Assembly (NCBI GenBank): GCA_030650605.1
Contig: JAUSDP010000016.1
Coordinates: forward strand, 1-51,559
DNA length: 51,559 nt
Origin: a bacterium
Lineage (GTDB): Bacteria > Patescibacteriota > Minisyncoccia > Phycocordibacterales > Zambryskibacteraceae
Reading direction: 5' to 3'
Shown here: one piece after another, positions 14,319 to 22,721 of the stretch
Position numbering within the stretch: position 1 is the first letter of the stretch
Layout: each line of letters begins with the position of its first letter
The notes under the pieces: model-generated
Databases searched by the model: none
Seen by the model: the letters and a program-made list of their open reading frames with translations, nothing else
What the model was told of the DNA's origin: nothing
Translations under genes and position numbers: made by a program

Positions 14319-14999
14319 ATGTTTAAACTTTTTCTAACCCAAATAACCAACTTTGGGAAAGTACATATGTGGGGGCTGAAGCACCTTTTATTTTTTACTG
14401 TACTCTGTGCCGGACTCTTAATTATTTTTATAATTACTACTAATTTAATTATTTATACAGAGACAAGAACATATATATATGACGAAGAGATGGATGCTCC
14501 CAACGCTTTAGTGGCACTAATTCCCGGGGCGGCAATTTTTTCAGACGGATCCCTCTCATCAGTTTTCATAGATCGAGTGGATATGGCTATTACATTATAT
14601 GAAGCAAAAAAAGTGTCAAAAATTCTTGTTTCCGGTGACAATAGTACCGATAGTCACAATGAAGTAAATCCAGTTCGTATCTACCTTATCAGTAAAGGTA
14701 TTCCAGACCAGGACATTTTTCTTGACCATGCAGGTTTTGATACTTATAGCACCATGTATCGCGCTCGCGATATTTTTGGAATTTCTTCTGTCCTTATCAC
14801 TACGCAGTCATTCCATTTGCCTCGATCCGTTTTTATCGCACGCCAACTTGGGATAAAAGCTTTTGGAGTAAACGCTAATGTTGGCCATATTTTTTTCCGC
14901 AACTATCTACGCGAAATGCTAGCCAATGAGAAAGCACTACTCAACCTTATTTTTCATAGAAAACCAAAATATCTTGGAGAGAAAATTCCCATTAATTAA
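14319..14999 (+). CDS. SanA/ElyC-like DUF218 membrane protein
   Basis: A 226-residue protein with one membrane helix (about residues 23-46) and an outer DUF218 domain: ALVALIPGAAIFSDGSLSS, VDMAITLYEAKKVSKILVSGDN, EVNPVRIYLISKGIP, DHAGFDTYSTMYRA and LITTQSFHLPRSVFIA. SanA-type proteins affect envelope barrier function and wall precursor use; the exact reaction is not established. It follows the M14 pair by 13 nt, so it probably shares their transcript and an envelope role. Confidence 0.86.
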   Translation: MFKLFLTQITNFGKVHMWGLKHLLFFTVLCAGLLIIFIITTNLIIYTETRTYIYDEEMDAPNALVALIPGAAIFSDGSLSSVFIDRVDMAITLYEAKKVSKILVSGDNSTDSHNEVNPVRIYLISKGIPDQDIFLDHAGFDTYSTMYRARDIFGISSVLITTQSFHLPRSVFIARQLGIKAFGVNANVGHIFFRNYLREMLANEKALLNLIFHRKPKYLGEKIPIN

Positions 15000-15001
15000 T
15001 A

Positions 15002-15361
15002 TTATTTATTTTCGTTGTTTAGTTTTGCCGCAGCTTCTGGCGTAGATACTGTCTTACTCATAAAAAAGAGCCTAATGATACCTAGAGCTACAAGCCAGTA
15101 GACCAGCATGGCAAGAAGTGTCGTCCATTCAAAAATACTACCTGCTACTTGCGAAATACGAAACACGTTTAGGAACGGAGCGACAAAAAGTTTCGTTGAC
15201 GCATAAATAAAACTGGTAAATCCAGCCGCAGAGTTAGCACCAAGAAGTTTAAGTACGAATCGGAATGCTAAAAGCGCTTCTAATAGACCAAGAATGTACC
15301 AGACGATTTGAGTGCCACGATAGAGAGGTTTCGTGCTTGAAGAATTATATGATGAATCCAT
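15002..15361 (-). CDS. YggT-family membrane protein
   Basis: A 119-residue protein with two to three membrane segments (about residues 18-42, 48-70 and 78-102). The FRFVLKLLGANSAAGFTSFIYASTKLFVAPF pattern is typical of the YGGT family: a short turn between helices with conserved Asn/Gly and a Pro-Phe end. YggT proteins are linked to osmotic tolerance and division genes in other bacteria, but the mechanism is unknown. It is convergent with the DUF218 gene, with 2 nt between. Confidence 0.75.
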   Translation of the reverse strand: MDSSYNSSSTKPLYRGTQIVWYILGLLEALLAFRFVLKLLGANSAAGFTSFIYASTKLFVAPFLNVFRISQVAGSIFEWTTLLAMLVYWLVALGIIRLFFMSKTVSTPEAAAKLNNENK

Positions 15362-15428
15362 ATTTTTATAGCTTAGTTATCTATTAATAGACCTATAGTA
15401 AGTATATACTTATATTTACTTTAAATAT

Positions 15429-16031
15429 ATGACAAAGCAGGTAGTGATAATAAGTGGTGGAGATACATTTGAAACGTATGAGGAGTATTTAAATTTTTTA
15501 CATAACTACGAGATTGATATTGAAAGGTATAAAACAGACAAACATGATTGGAAACCGTGGTTAAGACAGAGATTGGGAAGTGACTACGAAGTTATTTTAC
15601 CGATTATGCCGAATAGAACCAATGCTCAATTTGGCGAATGGAAACTCTGGTTTGAGAAACTCAATCCTTTTTTATATCAAGATGTCATCTTGATAGGGCA
15701 TTCTTTAGGTGGAACTTTTCTAGCTAAATATTTGTCTGAAAACCAGTTTTCTAAAAAGATAAAAGCGGTGTTTCTGGTCGGCGCGGTTTATGATAAAGAT
15801 AGTGAGGGTTATCCGTTAGCCAGTTTTACTCTACCAACCAATTTGAATCTACAGACTGATAAAATCTATTTGTATCACAGTAAGGATGACCCCATCGTGC
15901 CATTCTCCGCCTTAGAGCAATATAAAAAAGCTTTACCAAAGGCTCAAACAAAAATTTTTGATGATCGAAAACACTTTAATCAAGAAGAATTTCCCGAGCT
16001 TGCGGAAGATATATTAAATCTGGATAAATAA
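15429..16031 (+). CDS. Alpha/beta hydrolase, RBBP9/YdeN-like
   Basis: A 200-residue cytoplasmic alpha/beta hydrolase. The nucleophile elbow is LIGHSLGGTFLAKYL (Ser in GHSLG), the acid is likely Asp in YHSKDDPIVPF and the base His in DDRKHFNQEEFPEL. The length fits the RBBP9/YdeN serine hydrolase group, whose natural substrates are mostly unknown. It starts a tight run of four genes with 4- to 5-nt gaps or overlaps. A TATACT box lies at 15405-15410. Confidence 0.85.
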   Translation: MTKQVVIISGGDTFETYEEYLNFLHNYEIDIERYKTDKHDWKPWLRQRLGSDYEVILPIMPNRTNAQFGEWKLWFEKLNPFLYQDVILIGHSLGGTFLAKYLSENQFSKKIKAVFLVGAVYDKDSEGYPLASFTLPTNLNLQTDKIYLYHSKDDPIVPFSALEQYKKALPKAQTKIFDDRKHFNQEEFPELAEDILNLDK

Positions 16032-16036
16032 AAACA

Positions 16037-16474
16037 ATGGATATAAAAGCTAAAATATTAGAGATTTTAAGCCGTGGACACTTGATGAGTTTGGCGACGC
16101 AGGACGAAGGTGGTTTGTGGGTAGCTGACCTAGTTTATGTTTATGATGAAGATTTAAATATCTACTGGATGTCGGATCCGGATGTGCGACACTCGAAGGC
16201 TTTGATTGAAAATAGTCAGGTAGGGGGAACTATTACTATCAGCAACAAGAGCAAGGAACCAAATTTGGGCATACAATTTTCTGGTAAAGCAGAAAAGATT
16301 GATGGAGCAAGATATGATCTAGCTATCAAACATTTAACTAAAAGGGGTTATCCGGAACCGAAAGAGACTGACGATGTTTTACAAGGAGATTCTTGGTATG
16401 TACTCCGACCAACTAAAATCGATCTAGTAGATGAAGAGAATTACGGTTATGATAAGAAAAGTATAGATTTATGA
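16037..16474 (+). CDS. Pyridoxamine 5'-phosphate oxidase-like flavin protein
   Basis: A 145-residue split-barrel protein. ILSRGHLMSLATQDEGGLWVADLVYVYDED and IYWMSDPDVRHSKALIENSQVGGTI are typical of the PNPOx-like FMN-binding fold. Such small members may bind FMN, F420 or heme; this one cannot be assigned a substrate. It lies between two hydrolase genes, and its stop overlaps the next start (ATGA). Confidence 0.8.
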   Translation: MDIKAKILEILSRGHLMSLATQDEGGLWVADLVYVYDEDLNIYWMSDPDVRHSKALIENSQVGGTITISNKSKEPNLGIQFSGKAEKIDGARYDLAIKHLTKRGYPEPKETDDVLQGDSWYVLRPTKIDLVDEENYGYDKKSIDL

Positions 16475-17046
16475 AGAAGATTTATTTAGTACATGGTTGG
16501 GAAGGAACTCCTGGAAAACTATTTATATGGATAGCCGATGAACTTAAAAAAGTGGGATTCGAAGTGAAAGCCCTATCAATGCCTAATCAGGATGAACCCA
16601 TAATTAAAGATTGGGTGGTAAAATTAAAAGAGACAGTAGGAATAAAACCAAATGAGAACATAATTTTTGTGGGTCATTCCATAGGTTGTCAAGCGATTTT
16701 GAGATATGTAGCGGGCTTGGAAAACCCGGGGTTATTTGGTGGTTGTGTCTTCATTGCGCCATGGCTAAAAGTATCAGGTCTAGAGACAAAGGAAGAAGAA
16801 AATATTGCCAAGCCATGGGTTGAAATTTCTATTGATGATAAGAAAGTTTTAAAACATATTCCCAGAAATAAAATTGTGGCGATATTCTCTGATAACGATC
16901 CCTTTGTACCGAAGGCAAATTGGGATTTATTCGAACGTCTTTTCGGCGCAAAAATAATAATGGAATCAGGAAAAGGTCATATTACTGAAAATGATGGAGT
17001 TAATACTCTACCCTCGGCTCTTGATGCTGTTCTAAAAATGAATTAA
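16471..17046 (+). CDS. Alpha/beta hydrolase, RBBP9/YdeN-like
   Basis: A 191-residue serine hydrolase: IYLVHGWEGTPGK at the start, nucleophile in FVGHSIGCQAILRYV, acid in IFSDNDPFVP and base His in ESGKGHITENDG. This is a closer match to the RBBP9/YdeN pattern than the 15429 protein. The two differ enough that they are not a recent duplication. It overlaps the upstream PNPOx-like gene by 4 nt. Confidence 0.88.
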   Translation: MKKIYLVHGWEGTPGKLFIWIADELKKVGFEVKALSMPNQDEPIIKDWVVKLKETVGIKPNENIIFVGHSIGCQAILRYVAGLENPGLFGGCVFIAPWLKVSGLETKEEENIAKPWVEISIDDKKVLKHIPRNKIVAIFSDNDPFVPKANWDLFERLFGAKIIMESGKGHITENDGVNTLPSALDAVLKMN

Positions 17047-17050
17047 GTCC

Positions 17051-17815
17051 ATGAAGTTGATAACTTTGAATACTTGGGGAGGTAGAGCGGGCAAGACACT
17101 CCTTCTGGATTTTTTTAGAAAATATAAAGATGTTGATATTTTTTGTCTCCAGGAGATATGGTCGGCTCCATATGAGCATTTGGAAGGACATCTCGCCGGC
17201 GGTCGGGCTATTAATCATGAGCAAATTATGACTAATGGTATGCAGGAAATATCAGAATTGCTATCGAACCATGTATCTTATTTTTGTCCTCTTCTCTTAG
17301 ATAATTACGGTCTTCAAATACTTGTAAAAAATAATCTAACTATTAAGGAAGATGGAGAAGTATTTGTTTATAAACATAAGGGGTATGTTTCAGAAGAAGA
17401 CGTTGGTGATCATGGTCGTCCTATTCAATATGTCACATTGAATTTAAAAGATGGTCCGATAACGATTATTAATTTCCACGGCGCTTGGATAAAAGGAATC
17501 AATAAGATTGATACGACTGATAGAATAAACCAGTCAAAAAAGATAGTCGAATTTATTAAAAATCTCAAAAATGATTTTATTCTCTGTGGTGACTTCAATC
17601 TCTTACCGGATACAGAAAGTATAGCCATTCTCGAAAGAGTTGGTTTAAGAAATCTAATTAAAGAATATGACATCACTTCTACCCGGACTTCTTTCTACAC
17701 CAAACCAGACAAATATGCTGACTACATCTTTGTTTCAAAAGGAATAGATGCTAAAACCTTTAAAGTGCTTCCTGAGGAAGTATCAGACCATTCTGCACTC
17801 TTTCTTGAAATATAA
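17051..17815 (+). CDS. Endonuclease/exonuclease/phosphatase-family protein
   Basis: A 254-residue EEP-fold metal-dependent phosphoesterase. Visible active-site pieces are LNTWGG (Asn), FCLQEIW (metal-binding Glu), NFHGAWI, FILCGDFNLLPDTES (Asp/Asn) and the final SDHSALFLEI (Asp-His). No signal peptide is visible, so it should act in the cytoplasm. The substrate could be nucleic acid, a nucleotide or a phosphoester. It follows the hydrolase by 4 nt. Confidence 0.88.
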   Translation: MKLITLNTWGGRAGKTLLLDFFRKYKDVDIFCLQEIWSAPYEHLEGHLAGGRAINHEQIMTNGMQEISELLSNHVSYFCPLLLDNYGLQILVKNNLTIKEDGEVFVYKHKGYVSEEDVGDHGRPIQYVTLNLKDGPITIINFHGAWIKGINKIDTTDRINQSKKIVEFIKNLKNDFILCGDFNLLPDTESIAILERVGLRNLIKEYDITSTRTSFYTKPDKYADYIFVSKGIDAKTFKVLPEEVSDHSALFLEI

Positions 17816-17834
17816 ACTCTGTTAGAATATATCT

Positions 17835-18617
17835 ATGATAAAAAATATTATATTTATCATTATTATTGTAGAAGTGGCGGTCTTAATCTATATGAAAAAA
17901 GATACTGGGCAAATAAAAAATGTGGAAATGCTTGCAAAGGAGGGCATATCTGTTGTCGGAGAAGATGTAACTTATTTTAATAATGTAAAAGGATTCTATG
18001 CTTATCCAGAAAAGGAGGGTGAATATCCTGGAGTAGTAATGATCCACGAATGGTGGGGACTCAATGACAACATTAAAGGTATGGCCAAAGAGTTAGCAAA
18101 AGAAGGTTACAAAGTATTGGCGGTAGATCTCTTTGGAAAAGTGGCGATTACTCCAGAGGAAGCGAGAGCGCAAACAACTGGACTTGATCAGGCTAAGGCT
18201 CTAGAAAATTTGAAGGCGGCGACAAATTTTCTACGGCAAGCGGGTGCACCTAAAGTAGCTTCTCTTGGGTGGTGTTTTGGTGGAAAACAATCTGTGGAAC
18301 TTGCTATTTCTGGTACAAACCTAGACGCAACGGTTGTGTATTATGGTAGCGGTTTGGCGACCACGACGGATAAACTCAAACCTATCACCTGGCCAGTACT
18401 CGGCATCTTCGGAGACAAGGACCAATCTATACCGGTTGAAACTGTGCGTGCTTTCGAAGCATCTTTGAACACACTAGGGATAAAAAATGAAATGTATATT
18501 TATCCGGGAGTTGGGCACGCCTTTGCCAATCCTTCAGGTATGAATTACGCGCCAAATGAAACCAAAGATTCTTGGGCAAAGACTCTTGTATTTCTGGAAA
18601 AGAATTTGAAGGAATAG
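17835..18617 (+). CDS. Membrane-anchored dienelactone hydrolase-family protein
   Basis: A 260-residue alpha/beta hydrolase with an N-terminal anchor (about residues 3-19). It has the dienelactone hydrolase triad: Cys in LGWCFGGKQS, Asp in FGDKDQSIP and His in GVGHAFANP, plus VMIHEWWGLND. It likely acts outside the membrane on small esters or lactones, but the substrate is unknown. A TAGAAT box at about 17822-17827 lies close to the ATG with no Shine-Dalgarno. Confidence 0.88.
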   Translation: MIKNIIFIIIIVEVAVLIYMKKDTGQIKNVEMLAKEGISVVGEDVTYFNNVKGFYAYPEKEGEYPGVVMIHEWWGLNDNIKGMAKELAKEGYKVLAVDLFGKVAITPEEARAQTTGLDQAKALENLKAATNFLRQAGAPKVASLGWCFGGKQSVELAISGTNLDATVVYYGSGLATTTDKLKPITWPVLGIFGDKDQSIPVETVRAFEASLNTLGIKNEMYIYPGVGHAFANPSGMNYAPNETKDSWAKTLVFLEKNLKE

Positions 18618-18618
18618 G

Positions 18619-18647
18619 TTGCTATTCTAGTTAACCTATTGTACAAT
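18619..18647 (+). promoter_or_regulatory. Promoter for the 18683 gene
   Basis: TTGCTA (18619-18624), a 17-bp spacer, TACAAT (18642-18647). It overlaps nothing coding and starts directly after the hydrolase stop. Confidence 0.6.
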
Positions 18648-18682
18648 GCGTGTTTAGAAAAGCTAAAAAAGGGGGTATGTTT

Positions 18683-19102
18683 ATGTGTATAAAGAGGATT
18701 CGTAATAGAGATTTCAGTATGATGGTTGACAACATCGCATTTGGAATCGTACTGGTTGGCATCACCCTTTTTATTGTGGGGGCAGGGGAGTTTGTGGAAA
18801 ATGCCCTGTTAGTTTTTGGGGGGTTATGCGTAGCACTTTTTGGGGTATGTATCCATATACTAGTCAAGCGCTTGATATACGGGCGAACATTTGAGGAGGA
18901 GTTTGCCACATGCGCACATCTAGTAGGGATCACGAGCACTTTGCCATCTATATTTATTGACAATGGATTCTGGTTTAATCTGTTGTCAATGGGAGCGGTT
19001 TGGACAATCTGGGGAGGAGTTGTCTTTTCAACTATTTCCCTTGAGCGATTGGGAAATAGGTTGGAGGAAAAATTTATTGCGTGGCATACGCGACACAACT
19101 AA
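18683..19102 (+). CDS. Small multi-pass membrane protein
   Basis: About 139 residues with three hydrophobic helices (DNIAFGIVLVGITLFIVGA, ALLVFGGLCVALFGVCIHIL, LLSMGAVWTIWGGVVFSTI). I recognise no family. I chose ATG 18683 because the GGGGG element at 18671-18675 sits 7 nt before it; starts at 18650 and 18677 are also open. It has its own promoter and terminator. Confidence 0.62.
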   Translation: MCIKRIRNRDFSMMVDNIAFGIVLVGITLFIVGAGEFVENALLVFGGLCVALFGVCIHILVKRLIYGRTFEEEFATCAHLVGITSTLPSIFIDNGFWFNLLSMGAVWTIWGGVVFSTISLERLGNRLEEKFIAWHTRHN

Positions 19103-19132
19103 GTGCGTTCCATGGTTGGTTTGTTCTATATA

Positions 19133-19164
19133 AGCGGCGAAGGTGTACCTTCGCCGCTGTTTAA
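19133..19164 (+). terminator. Intrinsic terminator
   Basis: AGCGGCGAAGGT (19133-19144) pairs perfectly with ACCTTCGCCGCT (19147-19158), followed by a short T-rich tract. Confidence 0.8.
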
Positions 19165-19238
19165 TTTAAATGTTGTTGACTTAGAGATTGTGATATACTG
19201 GTACAGTAATAACTTTTATTGAGTTAATCAATCAAACT

Positions 19239-20087
19239 ATGCAATCAAAAAAAATAATAGTACTCGCAATCAGTCTTACGCTGTCTTTTGGTGGATTGGT
19301 GTCGGTTGCGTACGCCAACCATTCGTGGGGCGATTATCATTGGGCACGAACCACTAATCCCTTTATGTTGAAAATTGGTAATAACGTCTCTTCCGCTTGG
19401 GTTCCTTACCTAAATGAAGCAATTAGCGACTGGAGTGTGTCTCCAATTCTTGATTTAACAAAAGTTACGGGAAGTACTAGTCCACGCAACTGCAAACCGA
19501 AGGCTGGACAGATCGAAGTTTGCTCGGAACGTTATGGCAAAACTGGTTGGCTAGGTATTGCACAAATTTGGGTTTCAGGTTCACATATTACTAAAGCTAT
19601 CACTAAGGTTAATGACACATACTTTAAAACGAGTACATACAACAAACCAGCATGGCGCAGATTGGTGATGTGTCAGGAACTAGCTCATGACTTTGGTCTC
19701 AATCATCAAGATGAGGTTTTCGGTAATACCAATCTAGGCAGTTGTATGGATTACACCAGTGATCCGGACGGTACACTGGCAAACCCGGATCAACTCACTA
19801 ACGAACACGCAAACACGCACGATTTCGATCAAATTGAGACCATTTATACTCATCTTGATAGTACTAATACCTTCGCTTCTTTAGTGACTAGTGCCAGGGG
19901 GAGCTTAAACGCTGTTAACAGCCAATTAAGAAGCAGATTAGAGGATTTAGATCAAGATATTGATTTAGATAATCCAGCCGAATGGGGAGGGGCGGTTAGA
20001 CGCGATGCGCGGGGTCGCAATACCCTTCATGTTCGTGATCTGGGAAGAGGGGAGAAAGTCTTTACTTTCGTAACTTGGGTTCAATAG
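19239..20087 (+). CDS. Secreted metzincin-like protein with QExxH site
   Basis: A 282-residue protein with a signal peptide (residues 1-26, cleavage near VAYA-NHSW). The zinc-site region reads VMCQELAHDFGLNHQDE (residues 143-159), then a Met-turn-like SCMDYT (about 169-173). This is the HExxHxxGxxH metzincin motif with Gln146 in place of the first His; Glu147, His150 and His156 remain. It may be a weak, altered or inactive protease. The C-terminal 80 residues are charged and may bind another factor. A TATACT box lies at 19194-19199. Confidence 0.72.
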   Translation: MQSKKIIVLAISLTLSFGGLVSVAYANHSWGDYHWARTTNPFMLKIGNNVSSAWVPYLNEAISDWSVSPILDLTKVTGSTSPRNCKPKAGQIEVCSERYGKTGWLGIAQIWVSGSHITKAITKVNDTYFKTSTYNKPAWRRLVMCQELAHDFGLNHQDEVFGNTNLGSCMDYTSDPDGTLANPDQLTNEHANTHDFDQIETIYTHLDSTNTFASLVTSARGSLNAVNSQLRSRLEDLDQDIDLDNPAEWGGAVRRDARGRNTLHVRDLGRGEKVFTFVTWVQ

Positions 20088-20093
20088 AAAAAT

Positions 20094-20513
20094 ATGAAAA
20101 AAATCACTTGGCTAGGATTGCGTCTGGCGATGGGTCTGATTTTTCTTTGGGCTTTTGTTGATAAACTGTTTGGGCTTGGATTCGCCACTAAGAGTGAGAA
20201 TTCATGGTTAAGTGGCGGATCACCTACTTCAGGATTTCTCATGAATGCTACTCGCGGACCTTTTGTAGAATTATTTAAAGGACTTGCAGGTGTGACTATT
20301 ATTGATTGGTTTTTTATGCTGGGGCTACTCTTTGTTGGACTAACAGTTACGTTTAATAGATATTTAAAATGGGGGGCCATGGCTGGTAGTGTCATGATGC
20401 TTCTGATGTATCTGGCTGTTTTTCCACCCGCTAACCACCCATTTCTCGATGACCATATTATTTATATCCTAGTATTAGCTTTATTGGCATATAAAAATAC
20501 AGACAGAATATAG
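20094..20513 (+). CDS. DoxX/DoxD-like membrane protein
   Basis: A 139-residue protein with four predicted membrane helices. The opening LGLRLAMGLIFLWAFVDKLFGLGF and the later FFMLGLLFVGLTVTFNRYLKWGA are typical of the DoxX/TQO small-subunit family. In other bacteria relatives take part in thiol or quinone redox balance; here the role is unknown. It is 6 nt after the metzincin-like gene and 2 nt before murA. Confidence 0.75.
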   Translation: MKKITWLGLRLAMGLIFLWAFVDKLFGLGFATKSENSWLSGGSPTSGFLMNATRGPFVELFKGLAGVTIIDWFFMLGLLFVGLTVTFNRYLKWGAMAGSVMMLLMYLAVFPPANHPFLDDHIIYILVLALLAYKNTDRI

Positions 20514-20515
20514 GG

Positions 20516-21856
20516 ATGAAAGACTGGCAAGACGAGAGAGACGACTTTGAGATAGATGGGGGACAAAAACTTTCCGGTTCTATTACCACTAACGCGTCCA
20601 AGAATGGTGCCACGCATCTCTTCGCTGCTGCTCTGGTTAACAAAGGTAAGACTACTTTCAAAAATATTCCGCGTATTGAAGAAGTGAATCGATTTATAGA
20701 AGTTCTCAAGAGCCTGGGTGTCAAAATAGTTTGGACTGACAAACACACTCTTACTATAAAACCACCAAAGACGTTTTCAGTATCAAATATAAACAGCCGC
20801 GCTACCGGCAAAATTCGTTCTGCTTTAATGCTTATCGGGCCTCTTTCTAACAGGCTAAAATCTTTTAAACTACCACATATCGGCGGTTGTCAGATGGGAG
20901 AAAGAACTATCACTGCTCATCGTTATGCTCTAGAAGATTTGGGTTTAAAAATATCAACAAAAGAAAATTATTATCATATTACTCGAAGTGGGCAAGTAAA
21001 GCATGAGGTAGTGATGTATGAGGCATCCGATACCGCTACTACCAATGCCATTTTACGTGCGGCTGTTTTGCCTGCCTGCGCAGGCAGGCCCCAGTGCACT
21101 ATTATTGATTTTGCTCAACAAAATTATATGGTGCTTGAAGTATGTTATTTTTTAAAGAAACTCGGTATTAAAATTGAAGGTATCGGTACAAAAACTCTCA
21201 CGATAGAAGGCAATCCAAATACAAACAGAGATATTGAATATGCAAACAGCGAAGATCCTATAGAAGCCATGCTCTTCATAACCGCGGCGATCATGACTCA
21301 CTCAAAGTTAAAAATCTTGAGAGCTCCGATTGATTTTCTAAAGGTGGAACTACTGAAACTGGAGAAAATGGGACTGCATTATGATATGTCCAAAACCTAT
21401 CTTGCACTTAATGGTCACACAAAGCTTGTCAATTTGACGATTAGACCTTCTAAACTTAAAGCGCTTCACGACAAAATTCATGCCCAACCATATCCCGGTA
21501 TTAATACCGATAATCTGCCATTTTTCGTCCCGATAGCTACGCAAGCCAAAGGTAGAACACTTATACACGACTGGATGTGGGAAGATCGAGCTATCTTCTT
21601 TACTGAACTTAATCGACTCGGGGCGAGTGTGCGTTTGGCCGACCCTCATCGTGTATTTGTCGATGGGCCATCTAAACTCAAGGGTGCACAGATTGTTTGT
21701 CCCCCAGCGCTTCGTCCTGCTGTAATGCTTATGGTGGCCATGCTCGGAGCGGAAGGAAAGTCGATTTTACGTAATGTTTATGCTATCAAACGCGGTTATG
21801 AAAATATCCTGGGACGTTTAAATAAAATCGGCGCTAAAATTAAAATACTTAATTGA
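20516..21856 (+). CDS. murA: UDP-GlcNAc 1-carboxyvinyltransferase (MurA)
   Basis: A 446-residue enzyme of the EPSP-synthase fold that transfers enolpyruvate to UDP-GlcNAc, the first committed step of peptidoglycan synthesis. Lys29-Asn30 (SKNGATH), the catalytic Cys125 (HIGGCQMGERTITAH), the Asp in NTDNLPFFVPIATQAKG and the Arg in AIKRGYENILGRL are all present. Cys at the active site predicts sensitivity of the fosfomycin-binding type. Residues 186-191 (PACAGR) are an in-frame insertion of the 18-bp palindrome in a surface turn. Removing it restores the usual loop length. Confidence 0.92.
   Translation: MKDWQDERDDFEIDGGQKLSGSITTNASKNGATHLFAAALVNKGKTTFKNIPRIEEVNRFIEVLKSLGVKIVWTDKHTLTIKPPKTFSVSNINSRATGKIRSALMLIGPLSNRLKSFKLPHIGGCQMGERTITAHRYALEDLGLKISTKENYYHITRSGQVKHEVVMYEASDTATTNAILRAAVLPACAGRPQCTIIDFAQQNYMVLEVCYFLKKLGIKIEGIGTKTLTIEGNPNTNRDIEYANSEDPIEAMLFITAAIMTHSKLKILRAPIDFLKVELLKLEKMGLHYDMSKTYLALNGHTKLVNLTIRPSKLKALHDKIHAQPYPGINTDNLPFFVPIATQAKGRTLIHDWMWEDRAIFFTELNRLGASVRLADPHRVFVDGPSKLKGAQIVCPPALRPAVMLMVAMLGAEGKSILRNVYAIKRGYENILGRLNKIGAKIKILN
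21071..21088. repeat. 18-bp palindromic element inside murA
   Basis: CCTGCCTGCGCAGGCAGG, identical to the copies at 8808 and 13216. It is read exactly on codon boundaries as PACAGR. Confidence 0.95.
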
Positions 21857-21942
21857 TAGTGGTATAAAAAAATCTGGGGTGTATTATGAAGACAGACTGA
21901 AGAGAGGTGTGTTTAAGAAACTTGGGATGAATGGAGGGTAAT

Positions 21943-22026
21943 ATGGACACCAAGAGAATCTGTGAAAACTGTGCGGCTCGATCGCAGTTGCAGGATCTTT
22001 TTCGTCAAGAAGGGAGTGGTGTATGA
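21943..22026 (+). CDS. 27-residue Cys-pair microprotein
   Basis: MDTKRICENCAARSQLQDLF then a short tail. The CxxC pair could bind zinc. GGAGGG at 21933-21938 is well placed. Its stop overlaps the start of the next small ORF (ATGA, 22023-22026), which supports translational coupling and hence both ORFs. Confidence 0.5.
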   Translation: MDTKRICENCAARSQLQDLFRQEGSGV

Positions 22027-22232
22027 AACAAGACAAACGGTCGAGAATCTCAGTGATTACTCTGGATATTACAGCTACGCGTCGGCAACCGTCGAACGCC
22101 ACCAGGAGATTTCAGACGCCAGACCCACAAGACGTCGCGATATTCTGCAGCGCTTTGGGGTTGGGAAGCACCGACGCAAGTTGGTATGATGACTTGATGG
22201 ATACTGACCCATTTTTTGCCGGACATTGCTAG
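22023..22232 (+). CDS. Small hypothetical protein
   Basis: A 69-residue protein with a basic first half and an acidic second half (WYDDLMDTDPFFAG). There is no signal peptide or membrane segment and I recognise no family. It is coupled to the upstream microprotein by the 4-nt overlap and followed by a terminator about 110 nt later. An overlapping frame (21962-22189) is open but lacks a ribosome site. Confidence 0.5.
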   Translation: MKQDKRSRISVITLDITATRRQPSNATRRFQTPDPQDVAIFCSALGLGSTDASWYDDLMDTDPFFAGHC

Positions 22233-22340
22233 AGAAAGGGGGTGATTTTATCTGCCACCTCACCAAGGGGTTTCCCAGCTCCTTCTTCCAAAGAGGAGCC
22301 GAGGACTGACGTTGTTGGTTCTTGGCTCCCTATCTAATAT
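22233..22340 (+). other. Untranslated tail with partial hairpins
   Basis: No gene seen. A GAGCCGAGGA...TTGGCTCC pair (about 22290-22330) can form an imperfect hairpin before the terminator, so this may be a structured 3' region. Confidence 0.35.
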
Positions 22341-22375
22341 ACAAGGACTACCTAGTCCTTGTATTTTTTTTTTAT
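22341..22375 (+). terminator. Intrinsic terminator
   Basis: ACAAGGACTA (22341-22350) pairs with TAGTCCTTGT (22353-22362), followed by a run of T. Confidence 0.92.
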
Positions 22376-22442
22376 AAAAATATGTATAATAAAAAAAGAC
22401 TTGTTAAATTGTAATAATTCAGTAAACGTGAAAGGAGACATC

Positions 22443-22721
22443 ATGAGTATCTGTGCTTATGTAAAGTGTCAGAAAGTAGTTAATGAGAAGAAGCCGCATT
22501 TTGAGGTCGTGGGACTCGGTGTTATGCACCTAGTCTGTCACAAAATCTATCTGACAGAAACGTCGTGTGCACATGCAAAGTGCAATAGGTCGGTAGACGT
22601 TACTGGTAGAAATGCGGTTGCCCATTCGGGCAAAATCTACCATGTGGACTGTTTTGGAGAAATATTTCCGAAAAAGCAGGAAGTACAGCCACAGTTAATT
22701 CTTAACTTAGAGGAGGTGTGA
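22443..22721 (+). CDS. Duplicated Cys/His zinc-finger-like small protein
   Basis: A 92-residue protein built from two similar units: CAYVKC...MHLVC and CAHAKC...YHVDC, each a CX4C...HX2C arrangement with about 17-20 residues between. This strongly suggests two zinc-binding knuckles from an internal duplication. There is no signal peptide. AAAGGAG at 22430-22436 selects the ATG at 22443 over the upstream open frame. I cannot match it to a named family; nucleic-acid or protein binding would fit. Confidence 0.65.
   Translation: MSICAYVKCQKVVNEKKPHFEVVGLGVMHLVCHKIYLTETSCAHAKCNRSVDVTGRNAVAHSGKIYHVDCFGEIFPKKQEVQPQLILNLEEV

Noticed and set aside
21962-22189. An alternative 75-residue ORF overlapping the 22023 gene
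   Set aside because: It lacks a ribosome site, while the overlapping pair 21943/22023 has one and is coupled by ATGA.
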